From Verrucomicrobiaceae bacterium (GTDB taxonomy: Bacteria; Verrucomicrobiota; Verrucomicrobiia; Verrucomicrobiales; Verrucomicrobiaceae), in the NCBI GenBank assembly GCA_947458455.1, contig CANGYJ010000005.1, positions 1-64,000 of the forward strand: a stretch of 64,000 nucleotides of DNA. Direction: 5' to 3'. The notes below the pieces were generated by a model. That model was given only the letters and a program-made list of their open reading frames with translations. It was not told where the DNA came from and ran no database searches. The position numbers and the translations under genes are program-made. Positions 1 to 9,921 of the stretch are shown here, piece after piece. Position 1 is the stretch's first letter. Each line of letters begins with the position of its first letter.

Positions 1-100
1 CACGCGCCTCCATGCTCAGCTTCACCTCCTCAACCTCCCAGTCCTTGTCGAGTCCGAGGAGTAGATGATAGTGCTGTCGCAGGCTTTGATCGTTGGGCAT
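1..100 (-). CDS. ISL3-type transposase, N-terminal part (cut by window edge)
   Basis: Reading leftwards from an ATG at 98-100, an open frame of 33 codons runs to the window edge. It starts MPNDQSLRQHYHLLLGLDKD and goes on with a WEVEEVKLSMEAR stretch. The pattern 'LLGLD..W.V..V.L.ME.R' is what ISL3-family transposases show just before their zinc-finger segment. A purine-rich stretch (gtgggga) precedes the start. The rest of the gene lies outside the window, so it is unknown whether the element is intact. Family assignment is by recalled motif from a short stretch, so it is tentative. Confidence 0.6.
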   Translation of the reverse strand, partial: MPNDQSLRQHYHLLLGLDKDWEVEEVKLSMEAR

Positions 101-305
101 TCCCCACTCTTACCCCATCTCCCCCGCCCATCAAAACCCGCGAAGAACCTATAAACATACACCCCCAGCGCACGATCATGGTGCGTGAGCAGTTCGAGAA
201 ATTCCTGGGTGCGGTCAGCTTCTGGCATGGCAGATAGGAAAGGCAGTTTGGAGGGCAGCTTGGACGGAAAAATTGCACAAACAGCACCTGCGAATACACT
301 CCGGC

Positions 306-542
306 ATGAGATATCCGGTTCAACTTTATAAATCCGAAGAGGGCTATGCCATCTCCTGTCCCGCGCTTCCCGGTTGCTGGAGCCAAGGAAATACACGGGC
401 AGAGGCGCTGACAAACATCCGCGAGGCGATCAGTTTATGGCTTGAGGTGGCTTTTGAAGACCGGCAGCAGGAAGAGGCTGGTTGCGAGATCGATTATGAT
501 GCCGTGGAGGTGAACCCTGTTCCCTTGTTCGCTCATGCCTAA
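306..542 (+). CDS. hicB: HicB-family antitoxin
   Basis: Protein of 78 residues starting MRYPVQLYKSEEGYAISCPA. The N-terminal half has the HicB partial RNase-H-like fold signature, 'Y.V.L....EGY..S.PALPGCWSQG.T..EAL.NI.EAI', and ends soon after, as in short HicB proteins. A longer in-frame start at 273 exists, but the 306 start fits the family better. It overlaps the following HicA-like gene by 8 bases, so the two are probably translated together. Family knowledge: HicB binds and neutralises HicA and often represses its own operon. The order antitoxin-then-toxin is the less common one for HicAB. Confidence 0.85.
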   Translation: MRYPVQLYKSEEGYAISCPALPGCWSQGNTRAEALTNIREAISLWLEVAFEDRQQEEAGCEIDYDAVEVNPVPLFAHA

Positions 543-747
543 ACTGCCTGGAATCGGTCATTTGGATGCGGTGCGAGTTTTTGAAAAGCTCGGCTATCGG
601 ATCGCCAGACAGTCCGGGCATATCGTGATGTCCAACGGCAAGATTCGCCTCGTGATACCCAGGAGCAGCCCCCTGAACGCTTTCACCATGGGCGGCATCG
701 CGAAGACAGCAGGACTCACCCCGGAACAGTTCAGGGCACTACTCTAG
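535..747 (+). CDS. hicA: HicA-family mRNA interferase toxin
   Basis: Small basic protein of 70 residues. It has the HicA double-stranded-RNA-binding-like layout: an N-terminal helix ('AVRVFEKLGYRIARQSGHIVM'-like, with the usual G-[YF]-x-...-x-S/G-H active-site His at about residue 29), a short strand pair, and the C-terminal 'G.IAKTAGLTPEQFRALL' helix. HicA toxins cleave mRNA and block translation until bound by HicB. It starts inside the end of the upstream antitoxin gene. Nothing looks broken, so the pair should be functional. Confidence 0.85.
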   Translation: MPKLPGIGHLDAVRVFEKLGYRIARQSGHIVMSNGKIRLVIPRSSPLNAFTMGGIAKTAGLTPEQFRALL

Positions 748-900
748 ATCGGCCCAGTCATGTGGTTGCCTCCGAATCCCGCCATTCTGGCTTCCGCCCT
801 GCTGCTTGCACGGGGCGGGGAGCGGTGTATGGACCGCCCTCTCCCGGAGGATTTTCCAGAATCCTTTCTTGAAAAAGCTCCACTTATTAACCAAACTTAA

Positions 901-2211
<1,311 letters not shown>

Positions 2212-2222
2212 TCCGCACGCCC

Positions 2223-2546
2223 ATGAAACTCCGAGTGACACGCGCCGACCTGCCCCAGAGCCATCTGGAGCACTGGGCGCGTGTCCTCCTTCGGGTGGCG
2301 AAGTTCGTTCTTCTGCTGCTCGTGGCCCCGACGATCCTCGTCCTCTTCCACAACCCGCTCAACGAGCAGACGGCCATGCGGGACAAGCTGGAGCAGCTCA
2401 AGCACCAGCGTGACAGCCTCTCCCAAGAGCGTGACAAGCTCCTCCGCCGCAAAGACTGGCTCGAAAAAGACGACACCTACCTCGAGCTGATGTCCCGCGA
2501 CCGCCTCAACCGCCAAAAAGAAGGCGAGTATATTCTGCGGTTCTGA
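2223..2546 (+). CDS. FtsB/DivIC-like septum formation initiator protein
   Basis: Protein of 107 residues with a short basic N-terminus, one membrane segment (about residues 25-43, 'FVLLLLVAPTILVLFHNPL'), then a coiled coil (about 45-85, 'AMRDKLEQLKHQRDSLSQER') and a short tail. This is the bitopic topology of the FtsB/DivIC family, which links early and late divisome proteins in the periplasm. It follows enolase by 11 bases and probably shares its transcript. The family label rests on topology and the enolase neighbourhood; the sequence itself is weakly conserved in this family. Confidence 0.75.
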   Translation: MKLRVTRADLPQSHLEHWARVLLRVAKFVLLLLVAPTILVLFHNPLNEQTAMRDKLEQLKHQRDSLSQERDKLLRRKDWLEKDDTYLELMSRDRLNRQKEGEYILRF

Positions 2547-2607
2547 GCGGACACCGCCAAACCGGCTTGGGATTTGCTTCCGCGCCTATTGAGAGCATTT
2601 TCAGCCC

Positions 2608-2853
2608 ATGACTCTGACTCTCCAGCTCCCTGACGGCACTCGCTGCCAGGAAATCACCGCCGATGAGGCCAGGCTCGACATGGCATGCTCCATGTTTGCA
2701 CGCGGCGCTCTTAGCAAACTCGCGGCGGCTGCCCTTGCGGGCGTGGATTTCTTCCAGTTCCAGGCCGCCCTGGCAGATCGCCACATCTCCAGCTACACCG
2801 ATGAGATGCTGGCGCAGGACGTGAAAAACCTGGCTTCGCTCAAGGCGGCATGA
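2608..2853 (+). CDS. Small conserved-type protein of unknown function
   Basis: Protein of 81 residues starting MTLTLQLPDGTRCQEITADE. It has no signal peptide, membrane segment or recognisable catalytic motif. The composition is alpha-helical with a central Ala-rich part ('ALSKLAAAALAGVDFFQFQA'). It lies 61 bases after the FtsB-like gene on the same strand and could be the last gene of that transcript. The sequence looks like a real gene in codon use, but no function can be given. Confidence 0.55.
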   Translation: MTLTLQLPDGTRCQEITADEARLDMACSMFARGALSKLAAAALAGVDFFQFQAALADRHISSYTDEMLAQDVKNLASLKAA

Positions 2854-2956
2854 TTGTTGTCGCGGATGCCCTGCGGTTGGCGGGCGAAACGTAACCACAG
2901 GCTCAGACATCCTGACATGCCTCTGAAAAGTCGTATCACTTAGGAAACACAGTGAG

Positions 2957-3029
2957 CCGAATTCGACAGAAGAATGGGGACAAAAGAATAAGGTTCATTC
3001 TCCTGTCCCCATTCTTCTGTCGAATTCGG
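2957..3029. repeat. Long palindrome, 'agaatgggg' repeat family, copy 1
   Basis: A near-perfect inverted repeat. The left arm begins ccgaattcgacagaagaatg and the right arm (2997-3029) is its complement, ending in ctgtcgaattcgg, with a loop of about 6 bases. The core 'gacaRaagaatgggg(a/g)ca' recurs at 37815-37848 and 37926-37994. It sits in the spacer between the small gene ending at 2853 and the VWA gene ending at 3068, which point at each other, so it could also stop transcription. No long T run follows. Confidence 0.85.
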
Positions 3030-3067
3030 GTTCATGAGTTTTCCTGCGAGGTAAGGACCTCTGAGGC

Positions 3068-5251
3068 TCAAAAAACCCCCGCCGCCTTCCGGCCTACCCA
3101 GAAGAGGCCCATAAGAACAACGAGCACTCCCGCCCAGGCGGGATGTGCCCAAAGCGGCAGGCGGCGTTCTTGAAAAGCGGCCTCGGGCATGGCGGCGATG
3201 GCATCGACGATGCTTGGCGGCTTCGTGGCATCCAAAACGGCCCCTTTGGTAAACTGGGCGATTTCCTTCAAAACATCGACGCGGGCTGGTTGACCGCGTT
3301 TTTCGCGGCTGGTGCCTTGGATGGAGATTTTGGTCTCCAAGCTCGATCCAGCCTCGGCGCAGCTGAGTTCGACGATGTGCTCGCCGGGCTCGTTGGGGGT
3401 GAAGGTGCCGTTGAAAAGGCCCCAGGCTTCCTCGCCGGCGGGGAGAAGGCGCACACTGCTCACTTTGCCGCTCGGTGCGGCGATTTGGGCGATGACCGCC
3501 CCTTCGCGAAGGGGCTCGCCCATCACGCTCATGACGTTCGCATTCAGCGTGAGCACATCGCCAGTGCGGGGACGATCAGGCGAGTAGAAGAGGCGCATCT
3601 TATCGCCACTGCTCATGTTGCGTTGATAGGCCATCCAGCGCACCACCTGGCCCCAGAAGCGGTAGTGATATTTGTCCTCCACGCCTTTGCGCCAGCGCCA
3701 GGCACCGTCGGTGCCCATGAAAAGGATTTTGCCTGCGCCGTAGGTCTTCGTGACGATGAGCGGTATGCGCCCGAATTGATTCGATTCACTGCCGTGGATG
3801 GCGAGCACCTCGCTCCCGGCCTTCGCGCGAAGAGCAGGCGCATACCACTGGAAGCCTGGCAGCGTGCTCCACACGCGGGCGCTGGCCTCGTCGGTGTCTT
3901 CGAGCTTGGTCAAAAGGCTTCGCATCCCGGCCTCGGTGAGGGCGAATTTGCCCGGTGCGCTCGATCCCCAGCCGCGAGGCTGCGCGGCATCCCAAATCAC
4001 CGGCAGCAGATCGGCGAGCGGTGTTTCTTGAAGCGAGGCCTGAAAGCCGTGGAAGCCGGGCATGAAGACGAGGCCGCCGGCTTGATCCCGCACGAGCTTT
4101 TGCAAGGCGGTGCACTGCTCGGCGGTGAGCTGGCCTTTCTGCGTACCCACATCGCCAAGGAAGATCACATCGAACTTCGTCAGCTCCTCGTCCTTCGGGA
4201 ATTTGTCGAGATAACCGCGGCCCGCGCCCATTTTGCCGAGGCCGGGATGCAGCAGCAGGCAGTTCACCTCCACGCCGGGATCGCGTTCGAGCGCATTGCG
4301 AAGGTAACGATACTCCCAGCGTGGGAAGGATTCGATCACGAGCACCTTGAGTTGCTCCTTGCGCACGCTCAGCGGTGCTTCCTGCGTGTTGTTTTCGGGA
4401 TAGCGTTCGTTCGGCGTCTTCGGAATCGTGAGCGTGAGCTTCACCTCGCCGGGCTTCTCTGGTTTCCACGCGATGGCATCCTGATAACGGCTCATCGCGG
4501 GCAGCGTGACCTCCTTGGTGAGAATCTCGCCGCTGGTCGATTTCATTTCGAGCACGACGACCTCGTCACGCGGCAGCGAGCTGTCGATGACGAAGGGAAT
4601 GCGCAGCGGCTTGCCTGCCACGGCAAAGGTGGGTACGTCAAAGCTGCTCAACTCGACATCCGGCAGCCGCGTCTCCGATCCCACGGGCACGGCAAACACC
4701 GGCACCTCACGCATGCGCAGTCGCGTGGCGGCTTGAGAAGGAGGCTGGCCGAGGTTCCAATCGCCATCGCTGATTAAAACGACCGATTTCAGATTGGGCT
4801 GCTTCTCCAGCACGCTGAGCAAGGCCGAGTGAATGTCCGTGCCATCCGTCGTCGCGGGCGAAAAGGGCTCAATGACCACATCCATGCGTTCTTTGAGCTT
4901 CGCCCAGAGTTTTTCGTCGATCAGCGGCTTCACAACCGCCTCACGCGATACAGCCTCCTGGCCGCGAATCACGTCTTGGGTGGTCATTGAACCCGAAACA
5001 TCCGCCAGCACGGCCAAAACGGGCCGTGTCTGCGGTTTGAAGGTTTCCAGCCACTCCGGCTGCAGCAGCGTGATCGCGAGGGCGACCGCGATGATCACCC
5101 GCAAAAGCTCCAACCAGCCGATGATGGGCCGCCATCCGCTGCGTCGCCACGCCATGAAGGCGAGGCCCACCACGGCCACGACAAACGCCACGCCCACCGC
5201 GAAGGCTTCCGGAGTCGGATTGAAGACGAGTTGCGACGAGGTGGGCTGCAT
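3068..5251 (-). CDS. Membrane protein with von Willebrand factor A domain
   Basis: Protein of 727 residues starting MQPTSSQLVFNPTPEAFAVG. Two membrane segments come first (about 17-35 and 46-63), then a VWA domain whose metal-site motif DVSGS is at residues 84-88. The long C-terminal half resembles a glutamine-amidotransferase-like domain ('VLVIESFPRWEYRYLRNALE') and ends in a final membrane segment. This layout is common for large VWA proteins encoded next to MoxR and DUF58 genes. The start at 5251 leaves 153 bases to the divergent MoxR gene. An upstream extension to 5818 would run antisense through MoxR and is not credible. Confidence 0.85.
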   Translation of the reverse strand: MQPTSSQLVFNPTPEAFAVGVAFVVAVVGLAFMAWRRSGWRPIIGWLELLRVIIAVALAITLLQPEWLETFKPQTRPVLAVLADVSGSMTTQDVIRGQEAVSREAVVKPLIDEKLWAKLKERMDVVIEPFSPATTDGTDIHSALLSVLEKQPNLKSVVLISDGDWNLGQPPSQAATRLRMREVPVFAVPVGSETRLPDVELSSFDVPTFAVAGKPLRIPFVIDSSLPRDEVVVLEMKSTSGEILTKEVTLPAMSRYQDAIAWKPEKPGEVKLTLTIPKTPNERYPENNTQEAPLSVRKEQLKVLVIESFPRWEYRYLRNALERDPGVEVNCLLLHPGLGKMGAGRGYLDKFPKDEELTKFDVIFLGDVGTQKGQLTAEQCTALQKLVRDQAGGLVFMPGFHGFQASLQETPLADLLPVIWDAAQPRGWGSSAPGKFALTEAGMRSLLTKLEDTDEASARVWSTLPGFQWYAPALRAKAGSEVLAIHGSESNQFGRIPLIVTKTYGAGKILFMGTDGAWRWRKGVEDKYHYRFWGQVVRWMAYQRNMSSGDKMRLFYSPDRPRTGDVLTLNANVMSVMGEPLREGAVIAQIAAPSGKVSSVRLLPAGEEAWGLFNGTFTPNEPGEHIVELSCAEAGSSLETKISIQGTSREKRGQPARVDVLKEIAQFTKGAVLDATKPPSIVDAIAAMPEAAFQERRLPLWAHPAWAGVLVVLMGLFWVGRKAAGVF

Positions 5252-5404
5252 GCCGAGAAGGGCGGAAAACGCACGAGGGTGATTTCCGCCGCCATCTTGG
5301 CGGTTCAGTCCAAAATTACCAGCATTCAGAAAGGCATGCCGCAGGATGCTTTTCGTGATTCCAGTGTTCGACATTGCCTCCGGCTTCGACATTCTCCCGC
5401 CCTC

Positions 5405-6385
5405 ATGTCCAACTTCCGACCCCTTTTCTCCGCGCTGAAGACCGAGATGCAAAAAGCCATCGTAGGCTATGACGAGATGCTCACGGATGTGCTGGTGGCG
5501 GTTTTCTCCGGCGGGCATGTGCTGCTGGAAGGGGTGCCCGGCCTCGGAAAGACTTTTCTCGTGCGCACGCTGTCGCAGGTCATCGGCCTGGAGCCGGGGC
5601 GGGTGCAATGCACGCCGGACTTGATGCCGGCGGACATCCTCGGCACGCACATCGTGGATGAGGACGAGCGAGGCCGCCGCATGCTGCGCTATGAAAAAGG
5701 CCCGGTGTTTAAAAACCTGCTGCTCGTCGATGAGATCAACCGCGCCACGCCAAAGACCCAAGCGGCCCTGCTGGAGGTGATGCAGGAGCGCTGCGTGACC
5801 ACCGGTGGCGAGCGGCACCCTTTGCCAGAGCCTTTCCTCGTGCTCGCCACGCAGAATCCGATGGAAATGGAGGGCACCTACCCGCTGCCAGAGGCGCAGC
5901 TCGACCGTTTCATGTTCAAGATCCGGGTCCCCTTCCCTGACCTCGATTCACTGGTGGAAATCTCCCGCCGCACCACAGGCTTCACGGAGCCGAAACTAAC
6001 CGCGATGGCGAGCGGCCAAGAACTCATCGCCCTCCAGCACGAGCTGGCGCAGATGCCGGTGGCTGATCCGGTGGCGCATTACGCCTCCCGCCTCATCCTG
6101 GCCACGCATCCCGAGCAGCCGGACGCCCTGCCCGAGGTGAAGCGCTATGTGAGCTACGGCAGCAGCCCGCGTGGCCTGCAAAGCCTCATCCGGGGTGCCC
6201 GTGTGTGGGCAGCAGTGCAGGGCAGCACGGCGGTCTCCACCGATGACGTGCGTGCCATCGCCCATGTGGCGCTGCGGCACCGCATCATCCTGAACTTCGA
6301 AGGCGAGGCCGCCCAAGTGAAGGTGGATGACCTCATCACGAAGCTGCTCGAGCAGGTGAAAACCCCGGCGGCGCAGGCGGCGTGA
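5405..6385 (+). CDS. MoxR-family AAA+ ATPase
   Basis: Protein of 326 residues from the ATG at 5405 (MSNFRPLFSALKTEMQKAIV). It has the MoxR 'VGYDEM' opening, Walker A GVPGLGKT at residues 43-50, Walker B 'LLLVDEINRATPKTQAALLE', and the 'ATQNPMEMEGTYPLPEAQLDRF' sensor region (split here for clarity: ATQNPMEMEG then TYPLPEAQLDRF). MoxR ATPases act as chaperone-like partners of VWA proteins, and the divergent VWA gene at 3068-5251 fits that. The usual DUF58 partner is not adjacent but lies at 39140-40105. Length is normal. Confidence 0.95.
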   Translation: MSNFRPLFSALKTEMQKAIVGYDEMLTDVLVAVFSGGHVLLEGVPGLGKTFLVRTLSQVIGLEPGRVQCTPDLMPADILGTHIVDEDERGRRMLRYEKGPVFKNLLLVDEINRATPKTQAALLEVMQERCVTTGGERHPLPEPFLVLATQNPMEMEGTYPLPEAQLDRFMFKIRVPFPDLDSLVEISRRTTGFTEPKLTAMASGQELIALQHELAQMPVADPVAHYASRLILATHPEQPDALPEVKRYVSYGSSPRGLQSLIRGARVWAAVQGSTAVSTDDVRAIAHVALRHRIILNFEGEAAQVKVDDLITKLLEQVKTPAAQAA

Positions 6386-6432
6386 GGCGAGGAGATGGAG
6401 TTCTGGAGTCTGGGAGTGTTGGGATACAAAAA

Positions 6433-6467
6433 TCCATCACTCCATCACTCCATCACTCCATCACTCC
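6433..6467. repeat. Short tandem repeat, four copies of an 8-base unit
   Basis: Four head-to-tail copies of 'tccatcac' followed by a partial unit, in the spacer behind the MoxR gene. The number of units could vary by polymerase slippage. There are no spacers, so it is not a CRISPR array. Confidence 0.8.
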
Positions 6468-6479
6468 TTGTCCGTCTGA

Positions 6480-6663
6480 TCACTTCGTCAGCGGAAACTG
6501 TGCCCGCAGGAGCTTTTCGGCCTCTTCCAGGGCCGCCTGGGCGGCAAGGTTCCCGATGACGTTTTCGAGTTCTGGCTGGTCGGAGGTGTGATCGTAAAGC
6601 TCGCGGGACTCGACCGCGCCGGTTTTCCAGTTTCGCCATTCGGTGTCGCGCCAGTGGACCGTG
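6480..6663 (-). pseudogene. C-terminal remnant of a sulfatase gene
   Basis: Read on the minus strand this stretch encodes about 58 residues ending in the tail of an iduronate-sulfatase-like enzyme: '..DTEWRNWKTGAVESRELY' then 'DHTSDQPELENVIGN' and a stop at 6480. The same tail closes the intact sulfatase at 9922-11385. Over 84 bases (6555-6638 against 10006-10089) the DNA is identical. Upstream of about 6663 the similarity stops and the frame continues as nonsense. It is therefore a partial copy without the catalytic domain, lying between the MoxR and TPR genes. Confidence 0.85.
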
Positions 6664-6786
6664 CAACAGCAAAATCGTCCTCGTCCTCGATTCTTCCACG
6701 TCGCTTCTCCCCTCTCGAACCTCACCAACCTCGCACACCCGCCATGATCGAGGACGAATACGATTCTGGCGCACCGAAGCACCGTT

Positions 6787-8586
6787 CTACCGCGCCATTT
6801 CCAGCATCCGCATCTCCTCCGGCAGCAGCAGCGCGGCGGGTACTTTCTCGGCCACTTGGAAGGCGCGTGCGGTTTCTCCAGTGTAGGCCAGCAGGCCGGC
6901 GATGACGGCGCGCGGGCCGGGTGGCCAGGGGATGGCGTGCTCCAGGCCGCGCAGCTCCGCCTGAAGGCTGTCTCGTTCCCGGCGGCGGTCCATGACAATG
7001 GCTCCGAGCAGGTGTTGGCGTCGGTATTGGACCATGGCCTGGAGCAGGCGATGGCGGGCGCTGTGCGTGGCATCCGCGTCGTCGGGCGGCGTGGGATTCT
7101 CATTGTCCACGCGGTTGAGGGTGGCGGGGGACGGGTTGATGAGCAGTTCCAAGTAACGAACGCGGAAGGCATGGGCTGCGTGGCCGGGGATGAGAGCGGC
7201 CAGATGCCGGGCAAAACGGAGGTGGGAGCCGGCGTCGGGCGTCTGGACCAAGGCGGCATCGATTTTCTCCAGCAGGGCGATCTGCTCGGCGGGCAGTTTC
7301 ATTTTTTGAAGCAGCATCTCGTAGCAGATGAGGGCAAAATCGTGGTGGCCCAGGAGAACGGCGGTGTCGGCGATGTAAAGGGCATGTTTGGCGTGGCGGC
7401 CGCGCTCGGTGGCTTCAAAGGCGGCCTCTAGACTGAGTCGGACCTGCTGGCGGTCTGGGGAGGTGGCGGCGGCTTCGGCACAGGCGCTCCAGAGGTGGCG
7501 TGACCAGGGCTCCAGGCGGCTAGCGTCCGGGGACTTCAGTTTTTCAGCCACGATGGGCCACTGCCGGGATTGGGCCAAGGCTTCGAGCTCGAGTTGGAAA
7601 AGTTGGCCCACATCGATGGCGGCCAGCAGTTGGCGGCGCGGCTGGATGAAGTTATGCATCGCTTCGGGCTCGCGATTAGCCGCCAGGAAGAGTAAAAAAC
7701 GGAAGGCGGCCTCTGGGCCGAGCTTGGAGACATCGGCTGCCTCGGCGTTGATCAGGGCGGCACGCAGCGCGGGCACTTCCAGCCGCAGTAGGGTGCTCAG
7801 CGCAGCGTAGCGCAGCTCCGTGCCGACGGGGTCCGGGATCTTGCGCGCCAGGAAGGCCAGCTCACGAGCCTGCGTGGCCTGGAGATCACGCAGTTGCAAC
7901 AGCAGGTGCATGGCTTGGGGCGCGTGCACGGAGTCAGAGCGGGCTTCCTGCATCAACCGCTCCTTGGCGGCGGCGCAGCGGGCGGGGCTCGGGGCACTCA
8001 AATCAAGCACGGCCAGCCGGAAGGCCGCGCCGGGAGCCGTGGGGTCGGCCTCCAGCCTCTCACGCAGTTGGGCGGCCACCGCCGGTTCCTGGCCCTGGGC
8101 CAGCAGCAGCGCGGCCTCCACCTCGGCGGCCAACCACCCGCTGCGCGCAGCGGGGGGGACGTGATTGAACGCGCTTTGCGCGGCGGAGAGATTTCCGCGG
8201 CGGAGCTGGGCCTGCGCCAGCTTCAGATCCACCTCCGGCTGGGTCTGGCCGGCTGCCTTGGCCTTGGTCAGCAGGTTCAGCACCTCATCCGGGTGCCCGC
8301 CTAGCTGATGAAAAGCATCCGCCGCCAGGTGCAGCGCCGCGCCGTGGCCGGGCTGGGCTTGCAGGGCCGCCCCGGCATGGTGCAGGGCTTTGGCCCAGGC
8401 TCGGTGCTCGAGTGCGGCACGCGCCAGGGCCAATTGGCTCTCGGCCTCCGCTTTCTGGAAATACCGCTTCACCGGGCCGGCCAGCAGTATCGCCAGGAGG
8501 GTCAGGCCACCTCCTGCTAGCAGGAGCATGATACCGCGCCTTGAACGCTCGCGGAGCTTGATGGAGGTGCGGCGGCGGCGGGGCAT
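6787..8586 (-). CDS. Membrane-anchored TPR-rich protein
   Basis: Protein of 599 residues from the first ATG (MPRRRRTSIKLRERSRRGIM). A basic N-terminus is followed by one membrane segment (about 20-40, 'MLLLAGGGLTLLAILLAG'), then a long Ala/Leu-rich helical body. The early part has tetratricopeptide-like repeats ('QLALARAALEHRAWAKALHH' and 'GHGAALHLAADAFHQLGGHP'). The topology suggests a bitopic protein with a large soluble scaffold. A TTG start at 8634 would add 16 residues. The partner proteins are unknown, and no enzyme motif is visible. Confidence 0.75.
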   Translation of the reverse strand: MPRRRRTSIKLRERSRRGIMLLLAGGGLTLLAILLAGPVKRYFQKAEAESQLALARAALEHRAWAKALHHAGAALQAQPGHGAALHLAADAFHQLGGHPDEVLNLLTKAKAAGQTQPEVDLKLAQAQLRRGNLSAAQSAFNHVPPAARSGWLAAEVEAALLLAQGQEPAVAAQLRERLEADPTAPGAAFRLAVLDLSAPSPARCAAAKERLMQEARSDSVHAPQAMHLLLQLRDLQATQARELAFLARKIPDPVGTELRYAALSTLLRLEVPALRAALINAEAADVSKLGPEAAFRFLLFLAANREPEAMHNFIQPRRQLLAAIDVGQLFQLELEALAQSRQWPIVAEKLKSPDASRLEPWSRHLWSACAEAAATSPDRQQVRLSLEAAFEATERGRHAKHALYIADTAVLLGHHDFALICYEMLLQKMKLPAEQIALLEKIDAALVQTPDAGSHLRFARHLAALIPGHAAHAFRVRYLELLINPSPATLNRVDNENPTPPDDADATHSARHRLLQAMVQYRRQHLLGAIVMDRRRERDSLQAELRGLEHAIPWPPGPRAVIAGLLAYTGETARAFQVAEKVPAALLLPEEMRMLEMAR

Positions 8587-8728
8587 GGGGAGGAAGATCA
8601 CGCGGTGGCTGGGCGGTGTGAAGCGCTCAGCCAAACTCGCCAGATGAAATCCAAACTCAGCACGGTGTACTTGGGCGCGTGAGGGGCCTCACACACTGCG
8701 AGACCCGTGTAGTCCGCGCCATGCGGGC

Positions 8729-9298
8729 TCAGCAGCTCCGCCGGCGGCGCAGCAGCAGACCCAGGGTACCCAGGACACCCAGCAGCGCGCGGGAAGGCTC
8801 AGGCACGGCGGCAGCAAAGCTGGTGAGCTCGATCTGGTCTCCAACACCACCATCCGTCTGGAGAGTGAAAAAATTAGCCCCGTTCGGTGCACTGCCGCCG
8901 AAGGAAAACAGGTTAAAATCGCCGTTGCTGCCAGAGGTAGATCCCCACCCGCCCTGGCCCACCAACTGAGTGGCCAAATTCAGCGTCACACCAGCCGTGT
9001 CCCAAACCCAACCGCCGCCAAAATCGGCCAAACCAAAGGTGCCGTTGCCAGACGTCGCGCCTGACACCGTGAGACTCAAGGCGGTCACAATGGGAGAAAA
9101 CGGACTTTGGAAACCTACGCTGCCAGGATTGGGTAGCAGATCGGTGTCGATGCTGATCTGCCCCGTGGCGACAGCGCTGTTGCCTAAACTGGCTCCCGAC
9201 CAGGCGACGTTGAAAACAGTGACGACGGCCGAGGCGGGGGAAACTGCGCCGAAGAGAAGGCACAGACTGGTGAGGAGGATGGTTTGGGTGAGTTTCAT
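8729..9298 (-). CDS. Secreted PEP-CTERM protein of unknown function
   Basis: Protein of 189 residues with a clear signal peptide (MKLTQTILLTSLCLLFGAVS, cut near 'ASA|VV'). The middle is rich in Gly, Ser, Thr and Asn without known motif. The end is a PEP-CTERM sorting signal: 'VPEPSRALLGVLGTLGLLLR' followed by an Arg cluster. Such tails are processed by exosortase and lead to export into the matrix or the outer surface. No exosortase gene lies in the window. A short palindrome (8680-8693, gtgaggggcctcac) lies behind the gene and may help end transcription. Confidence 0.9.
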   Translation of the reverse strand: MKLTQTILLTSLCLLFGAVSPASAVVTVFNVAWSGASLGNSAVATGQISIDTDLLPNPGSVGFQSPFSPIVTALSLTVSGATSGNGTFGLADFGGGWVWDTAGVTLNLATQLVGQGGWGSTSGSNGDFNLFSFGGSAPNGANFFTLQTDGGVGDQIELTSFAAAVPEPSRALLGVLGTLGLLLRRRRSC

Positions 9299-9921
9299 CG
9301 GGAAGGCGGCGGTTATAGATGCCGTATTGACTGTAATCCATCCAGAAGCAGCCTGCTCGCCAAATAAAGTGACAATTTCGTGATCACGCGAGACTACCCT
9401 GGCAGCACCGGCCCCATTCGAAATTTGAGCCCGGTTTTGCGTGGATCGGTGCCGCTGGCCCGTGGAGCCGCCCTAGTAGACTGTCGTACTTAGAAATGAA
9501 TGCGCCTGAGCATCGGCCGGATGATTTTTGATTTATCGCCGCGCACACCGAAATGAGATTGAGCCCGAATTTCGAGGGTCTTATTGAGATTCATCGTGAT
9601 TGGCGTTTGAAGTCCGGCAGGCTGCGAGGATCTGAAGCATGTTTTCCGCCGCGACGCGGCATGCACTCATGAATACGGCGCTGCTTTTCCAACTGCCCGG
9701 CCCGGGCCTGCGTGGTTTCCCACCGTCTCCTCATCTCCCAGTCTCATGCTCTTGTTTCCACCCCGAGCTGCCTGCAGGCGGGACTACCAACGAGCTCCAC
9801 TCCTCCACGCCCAGTCCCACCGTCCCTCTTCGGCCCCACCGGAGCGCAGAGACCGCCCTTTGCCACCGCGCAGGTGGACGGTGTGACCACGCTTTCGGCG
9901 GCCAACTCTCAGGCGGCGTGA
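9299..9921. other. Gene-poor spacer of about 620 bases
   Basis: Between the PEP-CTERM gene start and the end of the sulfatase gene no convincing reading frame was found. A forward frame at 9639-10007 has poor, Pro/Ser-rich composition, no plausible start signal, and runs into the sulfatase gene antisense. Two loosely related pieces, 'cgaaatttgagcccgg' near 9419 and 'gattgagcccgaatttcg' near 9561, share the word 'tgagcccg' in the same orientation. The region may be the relic of a lost insertion, but nothing proves it. Confidence 0.5.

Noticed and set aside
5252..5818. Longer N-terminus for the VWA protein
   Set aside because: It would be antisense to the MoxR start region and lacks any conserved sequence, while the start at 5251 gives proper membrane segments.
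6433..6467. Repeats that might suggest a CRISPR array
   Set aside because: The 8-base units are directly adjacent without spacers.
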